From Planctomycetota bacterium (lineage in GTDB: Bacteria > Planctomycetota > Phycisphaerae > WQYP01), in NCBI GenBank assembly GCA_021805985.1, contig JAJZDN010000013.1:1-64000 (forward strand): a DNA stretch of 64,000 nucleotides. The letters are read 5' to 3'. The position numbers were made by a program, and so were the translations under genes. Under the pieces are notes generated by a model. The model was not told the origin of the DNA and did not search any database. It saw only the letters and a list, made by a program, of their open reading frames with translations. This document shows positions 43,957-53,072 of this stretch, piece after piece. The number at the start of each line of letters is the position of its first letter. The stretch's first letter is position 1.

Positions 43957-46446
43957 TCAGAAATCGATTTCGCTCTGCCGGGCGGCAAAAAATATGGCTG
44001 TCAAGGCGGACAGCAAGGCTAGTATCCACAGCACCACCGAAAAGTGAAACCTTTGAGTGCTCTGCATGGGATGCCAAAGCACGGAGGATGGAGCGTCGGC
44101 GTGGATTTCCGTTGCCGCAGGCCATGGACATTGCACAATTTGTCCGGTTGCTGGGAAGAATTCATTCGGCAGCTTCGGCGCACGGATGTGGCCGATGACC
44201 GTTTTGCGATGGTCTGTCGCGTGCGCCGCCAACTGCCAGACGGTGGCGGAAAAGGCGGGAATACTTCGTGGCAATTTTGCACCATACTGGCCAGGCGCAA
44301 TTTGAGCCAGCGGAATCGTCAAGAGCTTCGCGTGCTGCCGTATTGCCGTGACATTTAAGTGGAGCTGATTTAGAAATTGTCCATGCCTAACCGCTTGCAC
44401 CGCTACAAACCAGCGACCATTTTCGCGATGGGCGGCGATATGAAACACCGGGTTGCCCAGCGTAGCTTTGACCTTGTTAAGCAGGGAGGTGTAGAGAATA
44501 CTTGCGGGGGTGGAGTTGTCGGAAAAGGAAATTGCCCCAACTTCGCCTAAACCGCGCCGCCAAAGTGCCGCCAACGGATATTGCCCGCCGTGCGCCAAAA
44601 GCGTGGCGCGCCGCTTGAGGTATACGCGGTCCCACAAATTGGTTCGGCCGTGAAGGCCAAACAGACGCGACTTCCACACGATCGTCGCGGTGTTGGGGCT
44701 TCCCTGAATTCTCCGTTGGATCACAGAACGCAAAACGTCGCCCCATTGGCTGACACGCTGCATAGGAAATCGCGCAGCCCCGGTCGCAGCAATAAGGTCT
44801 TTAGTCGCGCCGCTGCTTTGGCCCGGAGCGGCTACAGCGAATTCAACGGCCTCGCGTTGCAACAGTCGCTTCCATGCTGGCACGTTTAAGTGCGGGATTC
44901 GGCCGTCCGTAACGACAATCAGAAGTGCCTTTTTTGTCAGCAATCTTCGTAACATCGGCAATGCCGAATTCGGGCGCGTCGGGCCATTGGGAATAATTTG
45001 TGCCAGCAGCTTCGGCAGCGCCGGGCGCACGGCTTGTACGTCGCCCTTGATCAGCTCTCGAGTCTGGCCCGAGAATAATAAGATCGTGATGTGATCCTTG
45101 GGTCTAAGTAACTGCGCCGCGTAGCAAACCGCATGCGCCGCTAACGCGAATCGCGTTAACCCGGAAGCTGTGGCATTCCCCAGCGACCCGCTTACGTCCA
45201 GCAAAAATATGATATGCAGTGGTTGCGGGTGCGGAGGCGTGCAGGATAACGGCGATAGCGTCTCAAGAGGTGAAGGCGTGTTACCAACTCTCAATGGCAA
45301 GCCGTAGCCACCTGGGCCAAAAGCACGGCGCGTACCGGCGATCAACAGGCCGCCGCCGATATTTGCAACGTAGGCGGATAAGCGTTTTTGTGCCCGGGGC
45401 GATAGATCGTTAATTGGGACATTGTCCAATACCACCGACTGAAAATGCTCAAGCAATCGCAGAGAACTGGGAAATTGTCCCGGCGGTAACGTCTGCGAAA
45501 TCCAACCCGGAATCAAATTTGTTTTGGGTGATGGCTTTGGAGTAAGAATCAGTACGCGCGGCAGGCCCAGAATGGGAACAGGAATTTCAGCACTGTTATC
45601 GCCGGGCCAAAAATCATGATTTAATATTTTAACGGTGATGGTCCTATGCGTGTGAATTGTAACGTGATCCAGCGGCGGGAGCAGCACCCTTTTTTCTCGC
45701 GAATCGCGGAATCGCACCGGCAACCGCACTAGCACCTGCAAACCACACATTTCCTCCAGGCTGACTGAAGCGGGGCCTGTGGATCGAAGCGTTACTTGTA
45801 ATTGCGGCGGGGGGGATAGATGGTTGGGATGGACTTGGTTCACAGCACGCCCAGCGCCCAATACCCATTGTAAACCGGTAATAGCGACATCGACCGCTTT
45901 AGGTGGAATCACCGTAACGGCCATAGGTGCCCGCAGCACAGCGCCTGGCATTGATAACTGCCAATGTATTAGACCAGTGGTAAAAATCCAAACGGGGGTT
46001 GATCCGGAAAATTTTAGCAGACGTCGGGTGGAGGCTCGCCGGCGTGATGGGGCATTCAACGCCAGTGGCTGAAGGGGCAGATTCCCCGGCATCACCCGTG
46101 ATTCCAACACATGCGGACGCGATGCAAATCTTACCAGCGTGATATGGACCCCACGCGGTAAATGTGCTGTGAGGAATCCGCGCAGCCAATGCGCGTCACG
46201 CCAGGGAGCCGTAACGGCCGCCGGCGAATCATCCAGAGCCACGATGATGCGCCGCGCCCGCGTGGCAAAATGTATAGCAGGTCCAGCGGCCGCCAGAATC
46301 GCTAATATCGCGGCAAGCAGAGGTAGCACGATGGTATAGAGTTTCCAGACTGTTGTGCGCGATCCAGTAAGGAAAAACAGCGCAAGCCCAAAAGGCACGA
46401 CGATAAAGATCCCCAGAAGCATGTACGGATATTGCAATTCCAGCAT
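43957..46446 (-). CDS. Large VWA-domain membrane protein (BatA/glutamine-amidotransferase-like family)
   Basis: 829 residues. Two membrane segments at the N-terminus (MLLGIFIVVPFGLALFFL, LYTIVLPLLAAILAILAAA) and one at the C-terminal end (FSVVLWILALLSALTAIFFA). A Rossmann-like region (VLILTPKPSP ... LLEHFQSVVLDNVP ... AYVANIGGGLLIAGTRRAFG) resembles the class-I glutamine-amidotransferase-like domain of such proteins. It is followed by a von Willebrand A domain with an intact MIDAS Asp417-x-Ser419-x-Ser421 (FLLDVSGSLG) and later VVTDGRIP. The rest is beta-rich. This layout is common in planctomycetes and is often found next to MoxR/BatA genes; those are absent here. It is the last gene on the minus strand before the convergent CPBP gene. 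Confidence 0.82.
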   Translation of the reverse strand: MLELQYPYMLLGIFIVVPFGLALFFLTGSRTTVWKLYTIVLPLLAAILAILAAAGPAIHFATRARRIIVALDDSPAAVTAPWRDAHWLRGFLTAHLPRGVHITLVRFASRPHVLESRVMPGNLPLQPLALNAPSRRRASTRRLLKFSGSTPVWIFTTGLIHWQLSMPGAVLRAPMAVTVIPPKAVDVAITGLQWVLGAGRAVNQVHPNHLSPPPQLQVTLRSTGPASVSLEEMCGLQVLVRLPVRFRDSREKRVLLPPLDHVTIHTHRTITVKILNHDFWPGDNSAEIPVPILGLPRVLILTPKPSPKTNLIPGWISQTLPPGQFPSSLRLLEHFQSVVLDNVPINDLSPRAQKRLSAYVANIGGGLLIAGTRRAFGPGGYGLPLRVGNTPSPLETLSPLSCTPPHPQPLHIIFLLDVSGSLGNATASGLTRFALAAHAVCYAAQLLRPKDHITILLFSGQTRELIKGDVQAVRPALPKLLAQIIPNGPTRPNSALPMLRRLLTKKALLIVVTDGRIPHLNVPAWKRLLQREAVEFAVAAPGQSSGATKDLIAATGAARFPMQRVSQWGDVLRSVIQRRIQGSPNTATIVWKSRLFGLHGRTNLWDRVYLKRRATLLAHGGQYPLAALWRRGLGEVGAISFSDNSTPASILYTSLLNKVKATLGNPVFHIAAHRENGRWFVAVQAVRHGQFLNQLHLNVTAIRQHAKLLTIPLAQIAPGQYGAKLPRSIPAFSATVWQLAAHATDHRKTVIGHIRAPKLPNEFFPATGQIVQCPWPAATEIHADAPSSVLWHPMQSTQRFHFSVVLWILALLSALTAIFFAARQSEIDF

Positions 46447-46513
46447 GCCTACATCTTACCATCATCGCCAGCACCGCACAGGCGGCGGTAATTTTGCAGC
46501 TTGAATGTCGCCG

Positions 46514-46744
46514 CTACCGCACCGTCCAGGGAACCCCGGCTTGCGCAGTGTTGTTAATCCTCAACACCAAGATCATGGCTGGCTTGGAATCAGATGCGTT
46601 GAGAAGCTGCCGGAGCTTTTGAAGCACGTTTGCTGAAAAATTAGTGGGAAAGAGCGATGAGTGGGGGCCAGTATGCGGTTCAAGGTGTAAGACGACATGG
46701 GGCCTCTGTGTCGATGTAACCCTCCGATTGTTGCAGATCCTCAT
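46514..46744 (-). CDS. Uncertain small ORF overlapping the end of the ATPase gene
   Basis: A minus-strand frame (ATG 46744) overlaps the last 65 bases of the ATPase gene and continues to 46514. Its downstream part (SLFPTNFSANVLQKLRQLLN ... PAMILVLRIN) has amphipathic, protein-like composition, but the first part is antisense-like. An ATG at about 46695 in another frame would give the normal short overlap expected of a next gene, then stops after 42 codons. A frameshifted small partner gene is one explanation; chance is another. I recognise no domain. Confidence 0.2.
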   Translation of the reverse strand: MRICNNRRVTSTQRPHVVLHLEPHTGPHSSLFPTNFSANVLQKLRQLLNASDSKPAMILVLRINNTAQAGVPWTVR

Positions 46745-47750
46745 CAAGGGCAGCGACACTGCCGATGTCATCCATGCTTTTTCCTTCAACGACTTCTACC
46801 GCCCCCTTGGAACCGAAGTGCAATCCGAAGCAGCGACTATCAAGCGATTCGAACTCCCGCATTTTTAGAATGTGCAACTCTCTCATAAGAAATAGGCTGT
46901 GCGTGGCGATGAATATCTGGATGCCTCCGGCCGCCAATTGCAAAATTGTGCGCGCAACAGTCTTAATAATTTTAGGATTTAAGTTGGACTCGGGTTCGTC
47001 CCAAAACAAGCAGCCTTTATCCAACAATGATCCTGTTGCGATCAATCGCGCAAGCATTGCAAGTTTGCGGAGGCCCTCTGCCACGAGGTGCATTTCCATC
47101 CGACCCGATTCCTGATTAAGATAAAAGCGCCCGGCCTCGTCGAGTTCCACCGTTCCGCCCATGGCCGCTTCGAGGGGGGCGAGTAACTCCTTTATTTGAG
47201 CGGCGCGCGGCCCTCTGGCCAGCGGAGATTGGAGCATAATACATGTATCGCGCCATGTTTCCTCAAAGGAGAGGTGCGTAGTTTCGTAAAGCGACACAAA
47301 GCCCGGCGCGATTGTCAAAAGCTCCCGCGTGGGGAGAAAAACCGGCACCTTCTCTTGGGGCCGGGAGGGAAAGCACTCCAGGGTCACTTCCGTTTTGGCC
47401 AAAGTAGAGAACTTAAACTTCAGCACTTGATCTGGTGCGCCAAGTGCGCAGGTAACCGAACATTTGTTGCGTCCACGGTGTCGCCTCACCAGCCGGCCCA
47501 AGCCGTCAGGGCGCAACACAGCCAGTAGTTTATTTGCAATATCACGCTCAAGGCCAGGCGTTCCCGCCGGCGCGGTACCGTCGCGGCGGTATTGTTGAGA
47601 AGCCACCACAGCCAGAGCCGAATACGCGGCCTTCAGAAGGTGGGATTTTCCTGATCCATTTTCGCCAATGATAACATTCAGATTCTTGCCGAAATTCATC
47701 TTGGCACTGGGAAAGACGGTGAAATTCGCGAGTTGTAAGGACTTCAGCAT
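46680..47750 (-). CDS. SMC/RecF-like AAA ATPase (AAA_21 type)
   Basis: ABC-like ATPase of the RecF/OLD/AAA_21 group, 356 residues. LKSLQLANFTVFPSAKMNFG is the typical N-terminus, Walker A is IGENGSGKS (Lys35), the signature region lies near LVAEGLRKLAMLARLI, Walker B is GCLFWDEPESNLNP, and the switch is FIATHSLFLMREL. The C-terminal end (VEVVEGKSMDDIGSVAAL) is that of compact members without a nuclease domain. Related proteins act in DNA repair or, with a nuclease or effector partner, in phage defence. No partner gene is clear here. No Shine-Dalgarno precedes ATG 47750; the promoter 8 bases away predicts a nearly leaderless mRNA. Confidence 0.85.
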   Translation of the reverse strand: MLKSLQLANFTVFPSAKMNFGKNLNVIIGENGSGKSHLLKAAYSALAVVASQQYRRDGTAPAGTPGLERDIANKLLAVLRPDGLGRLVRRHRGRNKCSVTCALGAPDQVLKFKFSTLAKTEVTLECFPSRPQEKVPVFLPTRELLTIAPGFVSLYETTHLSFEETWRDTCIMLQSPLARGPRAAQIKELLAPLEAAMGGTVELDEAGRFYLNQESGRMEMHLVAEGLRKLAMLARLIATGSLLDKGCLFWDEPESNLNPKIIKTVARTILQLAAGGIQIFIATHSLFLMRELHILKMREFESLDSRCFGLHFGSKGAVEVVEGKSMDDIGSVAALDEDLQQSEGYIDTEAPCRLTP

Positions 47751-47758
47751 GGATGTTA

Positions 47759-47788
47759 AGTCTAATCTTCGGGTGGGCGAACTGTCAA
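47759..47788 (-). promoter_or_regulatory. Promoter of the ATPase gene, nearly leaderless
   Basis: Minus strand: -35 TTGACA (47783-47788, consensus), 18-base spacer, -10 TAGACT (47759-47764). Expected start is near 47752, only 2 bases before ATG 47750. Confidence 0.55.
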
Positions 47789-47789
47789 C

Positions 47790-47822
47790 GTAGATCGACA
47801 GTAGATTGACAGTAGATCGACG
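47790..47822. repeat. Three 11-bp tandem repeats abutting the ATPase -35 box
   Basis: Units GTAGATCGACA, GTAGATTGACA and GTAGATCGACG at 47790-47800, 47801-47811 and 47812-47822. The array ends one base from the -35 hexamer of the ATPase promoter. An 11-bp period puts the sites on one face of the helix. Confidence 0.7.
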
Positions 47823-47904
47823 GCTTCCCCTCTGGGTTTTCGTGACTAACGCCGATGCCTAGCCGGAAAAAACGCTCGGCATGTCACGCATTACCCGCGG
47901 GGCG

Positions 47905-49428
47905 TCAAGCCATATCAGCGTGCAACGCATCTGCGGCGATCCAGCCGGACATCAGGGCCATGGGCATGCCAGGGCCGGGATGGGCTGAGCCGCCGGCGAA
48001 ATATAAACCTTGCACATCGCGGCTTCGATTAGCTGGTTTAAAGGCCCCAGTGAATCGGCCATGACTGGCTAATCCGTAAATAGCACCATTCCACACATGG
48101 TAGCGATCCCGGATGTCTTCCGGGGTTAGTGCCCGCTGGCAAACAATTCGAGATTCCAGATCCTTTAATCCTGCGGTGCGGGCGAGCTTGTCAAAAATAA
48201 CGCGGCGATATTCCGGAAGAATCTTTTTCCAATCCTGCCCCGGACGCAGGTAGGGCGTATGAACCAGAATATATAAAGCCTCGCCGCCGGCGATAGCTAC
48301 TGACGCATCGCTACCGGCCGGAGCGCAAAGGTAACAGGTGGGATCGGCCGCGGGAATGCCACGTTGATAAATCTCTTGAAATTCCTGCTCCGGATCGCGT
48401 GAAAAGACGAAATCATGATGGGCCAAATGTTCGTAGCGTTTATTTAAGCCCAAATACAGTACCACGCCGGAGCAGGCCGGCTCATAACTGCGGCGGCCTT
48501 GGAATTTCCGGGCTGGCGCTTCAGGCAGCAGTTCTTTATGCGTCAACACCACATCCGAATTACTGATAACCCCGGATACGGGAAATTCCCTGCCATTGGC
48601 GGTTACCACAGAAACCACTTTTTTCCCATCCGTGGTAACTCGTGCCACCGGGCAGTCAGTATGAATATCGACACCCAGTTTGTGAATTAGCTTCTCCAGC
48701 GCTTCCGGCACCGCGCGTGTGCCGCCGCGTGGGTACCAGATTCCTTCACTGATTTGCATATCCGCAATGCCCATGAGTACCGCCGGTGAAAGCGCCGGCG
48801 CTGAGCCTACATATTGCGTGAAGTGATCCACCATCTGGGCGATGCGTGGCTCATGAATAATGGATCGAACCGTTGCATGAAGCGTGCGGCCAAGTTTCAT
48901 ATTCATCAAATCTTGCAGGACGGAAATCTGCAGGCTCCCCTTGAAATCAAAGGTATCACGGATGGAACCGATGGATTTCCAGAAAAAATATTTATCCGAC
49001 GCATTGCGCATCAGTTTCGATTGCCGCAACATTTCAGCATATTGTTGATCCACCGCTTTTCCCGGGGCAAAAGCTGCGAGATTGGCGGCCATACGTTGTG
49101 GATGATCCACGAGGTCCAGAACGCCCCCGTCATCAAAAAAGCAGCGCCACTGCGGATCCAGTCGCACCAGGTCCAACGCATCTTCAAGTTTTATACCGGC
49201 TTCGGAAAATATGCGTCGGAGAACAAAAGGCATCAGCAGGATTGTCGGCCCCATATCGAAACGGAATCCAGCGTCGGTATGCACTGCCGCTTTACCGCCC
49301 AACCATGGATTTGTTTCAAAGAGCATGACGCGGTGCCCGCGGCCCGCCAGCGTACAAGCCGCCGCCAAACCGCCTAATCCGCCGCCAATAATTCCAATGG
49401 GATGCTTGGTTGTATCCGCCATCAACAT
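47905..49428 (-). CDS. CrtI/CrtN/CrtP-family carotenoid desaturase or oxygenase 2
   Basis: FAD-dependent carotenoid oxidoreductase, 507 residues (ATG 49422 equally possible). The dinucleotide-binding motif is GIIGGGLGGLAAACTLA, followed by NPWLGGKAAVHTDAGFRFDMG. The family's C-terminal FAD signature is YFAGGSAHPGPGMPMALMSG. It is 30-35% by eye similar in layout to the gene at 51040, and the pair brackets an aldehyde dehydrogenase. This is the crtN-crtP-aldH set known from C30 (diaponeurosporene/staphyloxanthin-like) pathways. Which copy is the desaturase (CrtN) and which the terminal oxidase (CrtP) cannot be settled from sequence alone. Separated from the upstream ALDH gene by 72 bases. Confidence 0.82.
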   Translation of the reverse strand: MLMADTTKHPIGIIGGGLGGLAAACTLAGRGHRVMLFETNPWLGGKAAVHTDAGFRFDMGPTILLMPFVLRRIFSEAGIKLEDALDLVRLDPQWRCFFDDGGVLDLVDHPQRMAANLAAFAPGKAVDQQYAEMLRQSKLMRNASDKYFFWKSIGSIRDTFDFKGSLQISVLQDLMNMKLGRTLHATVRSIIHEPRIAQMVDHFTQYVGSAPALSPAVLMGIADMQISEGIWYPRGGTRAVPEALEKLIHKLGVDIHTDCPVARVTTDGKKVVSVVTANGREFPVSGVISNSDVVLTHKELLPEAPARKFQGRRSYEPACSGVVLYLGLNKRYEHLAHHDFVFSRDPEQEFQEIYQRGIPAADPTCYLCAPAGSDASVAIAGGEALYILVHTPYLRPGQDWKKILPEYRRVIFDKLARTAGLKDLESRIVCQRALTPEDIRDRYHVWNGAIYGLASHGRFTGAFKPANRSRDVQGLYFAGGSAHPGPGMPMALMSGWIAADALHADMA

Positions 49429-49500
49429 GGTATGTCTACGAGCCTCAATAAACGAACATTCGTGGTAACAGAATCAGCTTTCCCGCTATTTCGACAGGCA

Positions 49501-51024
49501 TTAAAGCGAGTCATGGTTTTTTTCTCGTGATTTAATTGCACCCTCATCTTTTTCTTTCGGAGGTCCGGCAAACCCCATGAATATGCGCAGCAGGGCCGCT
49601 AAAGCGCGCAGTCGAACCGCCGCATCCGCGCCATGCAGCAGGCGTAATACCAGCAGCAATATTTGCTGATCATGCGGCTCTGGCTTGCGCAAATGCGGAA
49701 GTGTGCGGCCCGTGCGTTCCACGACCACATTGGGCCAGGTCATAGCCAATAATCCCTCGGCACCGCGCGTGGTACCGTAGCCGCTTTCGCCCCGCGCGGT
49801 AAAGGGAACCTCCGGATGAGCCGTGGGCGCAATAAGATCATTGATGACGATACATCCCGCGTCAATCCGGCGGGTCAGATTGCGTGCCGGCACAGAATCT
49901 CCAAAAATCGAAGCGCTAAGGCGTAACGAGCAAGCGTTATAAGCATTGATCGCTTCCAGCGTATCGGCGACTACCTGCACGCACAGCACCGGTGCCATCA
50001 TATCCGCAGACATGATGGGCATGTCCGACGTGGTATGCATAAGAATCAGCGGCCCCATCGGTTTGTCGCCGACTATTTTTCCCACCACGAGGCGTGCACC
50101 GCCCGTCAACGCATCGCGCACCATCGGCAGGACTTTTTGCGTTGCCGCTTCGCTTAGCGGAGCCACTTTATAATCGGCAAATCGACTCAAAAGCAGGTGC
50201 TCAAATTTCTCCAGCATGGACCGTACAATAATAACCCGGCGGGGAGCAATGCATGTGGCGCTGCCATTAAATTCCATACCGAATTGCAGCAATGCAACCG
50301 CTCGATACAAATCCGCGCCGGACAATATAAACACCGCGTCTGATCCCGAAAGTTCCATAATGGCCGGATGCGGCGGCTTTTTGGCCATGGAATTCACGAT
50401 CGCGCGTCCCGCAGGTGCCGAGCCGGTCAGAATAATCTGATCAACTCCCAGTTTAATGGCCTCATGTACCACGTCAGGGTCTTCCCCCAGCAGATGAATC
50501 AACGTTGGATCAATCCCGCTGGTCCGTAACAGGCTAACCAGCGCCACGGCCGCGCTGGTACCCTGAGTCCCGGGTTTTAACAGTACGGCGTTGCCTGCCA
50601 CCAGAGCCTGAAGAACCTGCACACCAGGAAGAAATAACGGGTAGTTAGATGGACCGACAATCAGCACCAGGCCATGCGGACGATGATCCACCGTAATGCG
50701 AATACCGGAAAGCCAGGGTGACCGGACGCGTGGGCGCAAAAGTGGTTCTGCGCGACGCAACAAAAATCGCGCCGCGTTGGCCAGGGGAATAACCTCCCCA
50801 GCCAAGCTCTGCACCTCCGTGCGATCCGGCAAATGAGATAACGCTTGGGTAAAACGGGACGGGGAAGCGGCGAGGCTATTGCGAAATTTAGCGACGGCAT
50901 AAAGGCGATGCTCAATGCTTTGCCGGCTCCACTGAATCTGTGAAGCGCGTGCCTGGGCCACACTAAGTTCCAGTGGTTGCGTTGCGTTCCGGCGAGCGGA
51001 AAAGGGTTGTTCAACGGGTTCCAT
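49501..51024 (-). CDS. Aldehyde dehydrogenase of the carotenoid cluster (AldH-like)
   Basis: NAD(P)-dependent aldehyde dehydrogenase, 507 residues. Rossmann region VLIVGPSNYPLFLPGVQVL, general base Glu224 in MELSGSDA, catalytic Cys258 in NGSATCIAPRR. The substrate loop PTAHPEVPFTARGESGYG is of the class seen in 4,4'-diapolycopenal/diaponeurosporenal dehydrogenases, which turn terminal carotenoid aldehydes to carboxylates. A ~50-residue Lys/Glu/Asp-rich C-terminal tail is extra. The gene is 15 bases after the upstream CrtI-family gene, so co-transcribed. Function is inferred mainly from the neighbours; a general fatty aldehyde role is possible. Confidence 0.8.
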   Translation of the reverse strand: MEPVEQPFSARRNATQPLELSVAQARASQIQWSRQSIEHRLYAVAKFRNSLAASPSRFTQALSHLPDRTEVQSLAGEVIPLANAARFLLRRAEPLLRPRVRSPWLSGIRITVDHRPHGLVLIVGPSNYPLFLPGVQVLQALVAGNAVLLKPGTQGTSAAVALVSLLRTSGIDPTLIHLLGEDPDVVHEAIKLGVDQIILTGSAPAGRAIVNSMAKKPPHPAIMELSGSDAVFILSGADLYRAVALLQFGMEFNGSATCIAPRRVIIVRSMLEKFEHLLLSRFADYKVAPLSEAATQKVLPMVRDALTGGARLVVGKIVGDKPMGPLILMHTTSDMPIMSADMMAPVLCVQVVADTLEAINAYNACSLRLSASIFGDSVPARNLTRRIDAGCIVINDLIAPTAHPEVPFTARGESGYGTTRGAEGLLAMTWPNVVVERTGRTLPHLRKPEPHDQQILLLVLRLLHGADAAVRLRALAALLRIFMGFAGPPKEKDEGAIKSREKNHDSL

Positions 51025-51039
51025 AAATCACCAATGCCC

Positions 51040-52626
51040 TCACACCGCTGCCGATTCAGCATCCTGCAGCGCGCTTTTTGCTTCCCTTATTCTACACTCT
51101 TTCATCGTCATTGCCGCAGCGAGTTGGTCCCATTGTGATTTTAAGCCCAAATCTTCCAGCAGCAATCGCGAACTAATTCGTGCCGATTCATATATTACCG
51201 GCAGGCCGCTTCCGGGGTGCGTGCCGCCGCCAACCAGATAAATTCCGCCGGTTTCTTCAAAGCGGTTATGCGGGCGAAAATGCAGCATCTGCCGGAAATC
51301 GTGCGCCAGATTAAATGTCGCTCCGCGGTATATGGCCATACGATTCTGCCAGTCTTCCGGGGTGACCACGCGTTCAAACCGAATACGGGACTCAATATCT
51401 TTTAGTCCAAAACGTTCTAATTGTCGCAACATCCGCAGTCGGAAGGGACCCTTGGCGGATTTCCAGTCAATATGACTATGTTGATGCGACACCGGTGCCA
51501 ATACATACAAGGTGCTGCAACCCGCCGGTGCCAAAGCTGGATCAGTAACGCACGCGTTCTGAATATAAAAAGACGGATCTTCCGACAGCCGATGATCTCT
51601 TTCAATATCCAGAAGATTCTTTCGGTAATTCTCAGCAAGATAAATATTATGATGTAGTAAATTAGGGTAATGCCCCTCGATGCCCAGATACATCATGAAG
51701 GTCGAACAGGAATAGCGGGCTTTTTCAATACGTTTATTGGTCCAGCGGCGGCGCAGGCCGTCCGGTATAAGCCGGGGAATGCTGGCGGCAAAATCCGCAT
51801 TGATAACTACCGCATCGGCGGGATAGGTGGCTTGATTGGTGCGGACGGCCTGGACCGCAGTTCCGCTGAATATCAGCTCTTCCACTGGTTCGCTAAGATG
51901 TATGCGGACGCCTGCGGATTGTAAAAGTTCAGCCATGCGTTCGCTCACCCGTGCACACCCGCCTAACGGATGGAATACACCGTGCTCGTATTCAAGAAAC
52001 GACAATATGGAAAATAGCCCCGGACAGCGAAAAGGCGACATACCCAGGTATTTGGCCTGAAAACTGAAGGCCAGGCGAATCCGCGGATCGGCAAAATAAC
52101 GTTGCAACTCGCGATCCAGCGAATTCCATGGACGCAGCATAGGCAGTAACTTCATCATGCGGGCCGTGGCCACATCCCGCCATCCGGAAAACGCAGATTG
52201 TAAACAGGGGGCAAATGCCTCAAGTTTATTGCGATTGTCACTTAGAAAGCGAGGCAGATTTTCTGCGTCTTTGGGGGCTAATTTAGCCATGGCCGCCTGC
52301 ATCTTGACAACATCGCCCGTGGCGACAATTTCCCCATGTCCGGCGAAAGTCAGACGATATTGCGGGTCCAGTCGCCGCATGGCGACTTCACGAAATAAAT
52401 CATAGCCCGCGGCGGCAAAAATATCCTTGAGGATTTCCGGGTACAGAAAAAAGGTCGGTCCGACATCAAAACGGAATCCATCACTTTCAATAGCGCTGGT
52501 CCGGCCGCCGACACGGTCCTGCCGTTCGAGTATCGTTACATCCACGCCTGCTTTGGCCAACAGCATGGCCGAGGACAGCCCGCCTGGTCCAGCGCCAATA
52601 ATGACCACACGCTTTTGTTTGCTCAT
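51040..52626 (-). CDS. CrtI/CrtN-family phytoene (diapophytoene) desaturase 1
   Basis: First gene of the carotenoid cluster. ATG 52626 (MSKQKRVVIIGAGPGGLSSA) has GGAGG about 12 bases upstream; the in-frame start at 52671 adds an unconserved extension. FAD motif Gly11-x-Gly13-x-x-Gly16; ERQDRVGGRTSAIESDGFRFD follows. The C-terminal FAD signature is GIYLVGGGTHPGSGLPVIYES. At 528 residues it is typical for CrtI/CrtN. It likely introduces double bases into phytoene or diapophytoene. Squalene/diapophytoene synthase genes (hpnCDE or crtM) and the later glycosyl- and acyltransferases are not in the window, so the chain length (C30 versus C40) is inferred from gene grouping. Confidence 0.85.
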   Translation of the reverse strand: MSKQKRVVIIGAGPGGLSSAMLLAKAGVDVTILERQDRVGGRTSAIESDGFRFDVGPTFFLYPEILKDIFAAAGYDLFREVAMRRLDPQYRLTFAGHGEIVATGDVVKMQAAMAKLAPKDAENLPRFLSDNRNKLEAFAPCLQSAFSGWRDVATARMMKLLPMLRPWNSLDRELQRYFADPRIRLAFSFQAKYLGMSPFRCPGLFSILSFLEYEHGVFHPLGGCARVSERMAELLQSAGVRIHLSEPVEELIFSGTAVQAVRTNQATYPADAVVINADFAASIPRLIPDGLRRRWTNKRIEKARYSCSTFMMYLGIEGHYPNLLHHNIYLAENYRKNLLDIERDHRLSEDPSFYIQNACVTDPALAPAGCSTLYVLAPVSHQHSHIDWKSAKGPFRLRMLRQLERFGLKDIESRIRFERVVTPEDWQNRMAIYRGATFNLAHDFRQMLHFRPHNRFEETGGIYLVGGGTHPGSGLPVIYESARISSRLLLEDLGLKSQWDQLAAAMTMKECRIREAKSALQDAESAAV

Positions 52627-53072
52627 AGAGCGACCAAGCCTCCACGAAGTCCCAGTATCGTAGGCAAGCAATTTCCGGGCGGCTACCAGCCCCCGATGCC
52701 ACTGCCCAGCAATCCTTTACGCAAAAAATAACCCATAAGATGAAAGTGGGCCAGCATGCCACATTATTTCTAACAATCTTGGCTCTGGATAAACGTCTCT
52801 TGGCGTCTTAGATGGTAGGGGGGTAGCGGGCGTGGACGTGGTGCAGTCCAATTAATAGGATTTTCCGCCGTCGGCACGGATAATCTGGGCAGGGATAACA
52901 TTTAAATGATGGGTATATGAACGCGCTGAAACTGAATAATTGCTTCGTCGCCAGCCGGACGACCAAAAAATGTGGAGGTCCATAACACATGGACCTCCAC
53001 ATCGGAACGGGGGATGGGAATAGTGCGCAGCAACTGCTGGATCTAAGGCCGACACTTCATCGGCGGCCCCAA
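52627..53072. other. Gap with terminator of the DUF892 gene
   Basis: 446 bases without a convincing gene. The only clear structure is the perfect 14-bp inverted repeat described separately. The promoter of the carotenoid cluster presumably lies in 52627-52900 but I see no strong match. Confidence 0.4.
52970..53002 (-). terminator. Rho-independent terminator of the DUF892 gene
   Basis: Perfect 14-bp stem (52970-52983 with 52989-53002), 5-base loop, followed on the minus strand by seven T (complement of the A-run before 52970). It is 70 bases after the DUF892 stop. Confidence 0.88.

Noticed and set aside
43690-44022. Plus-strand frame with repeated TRKRRG motif
   Set aside because: The repeat is explained by two 32-bp DNA repeats spaced by a multiple of three; the frame runs into the VWA gene on the other strand.
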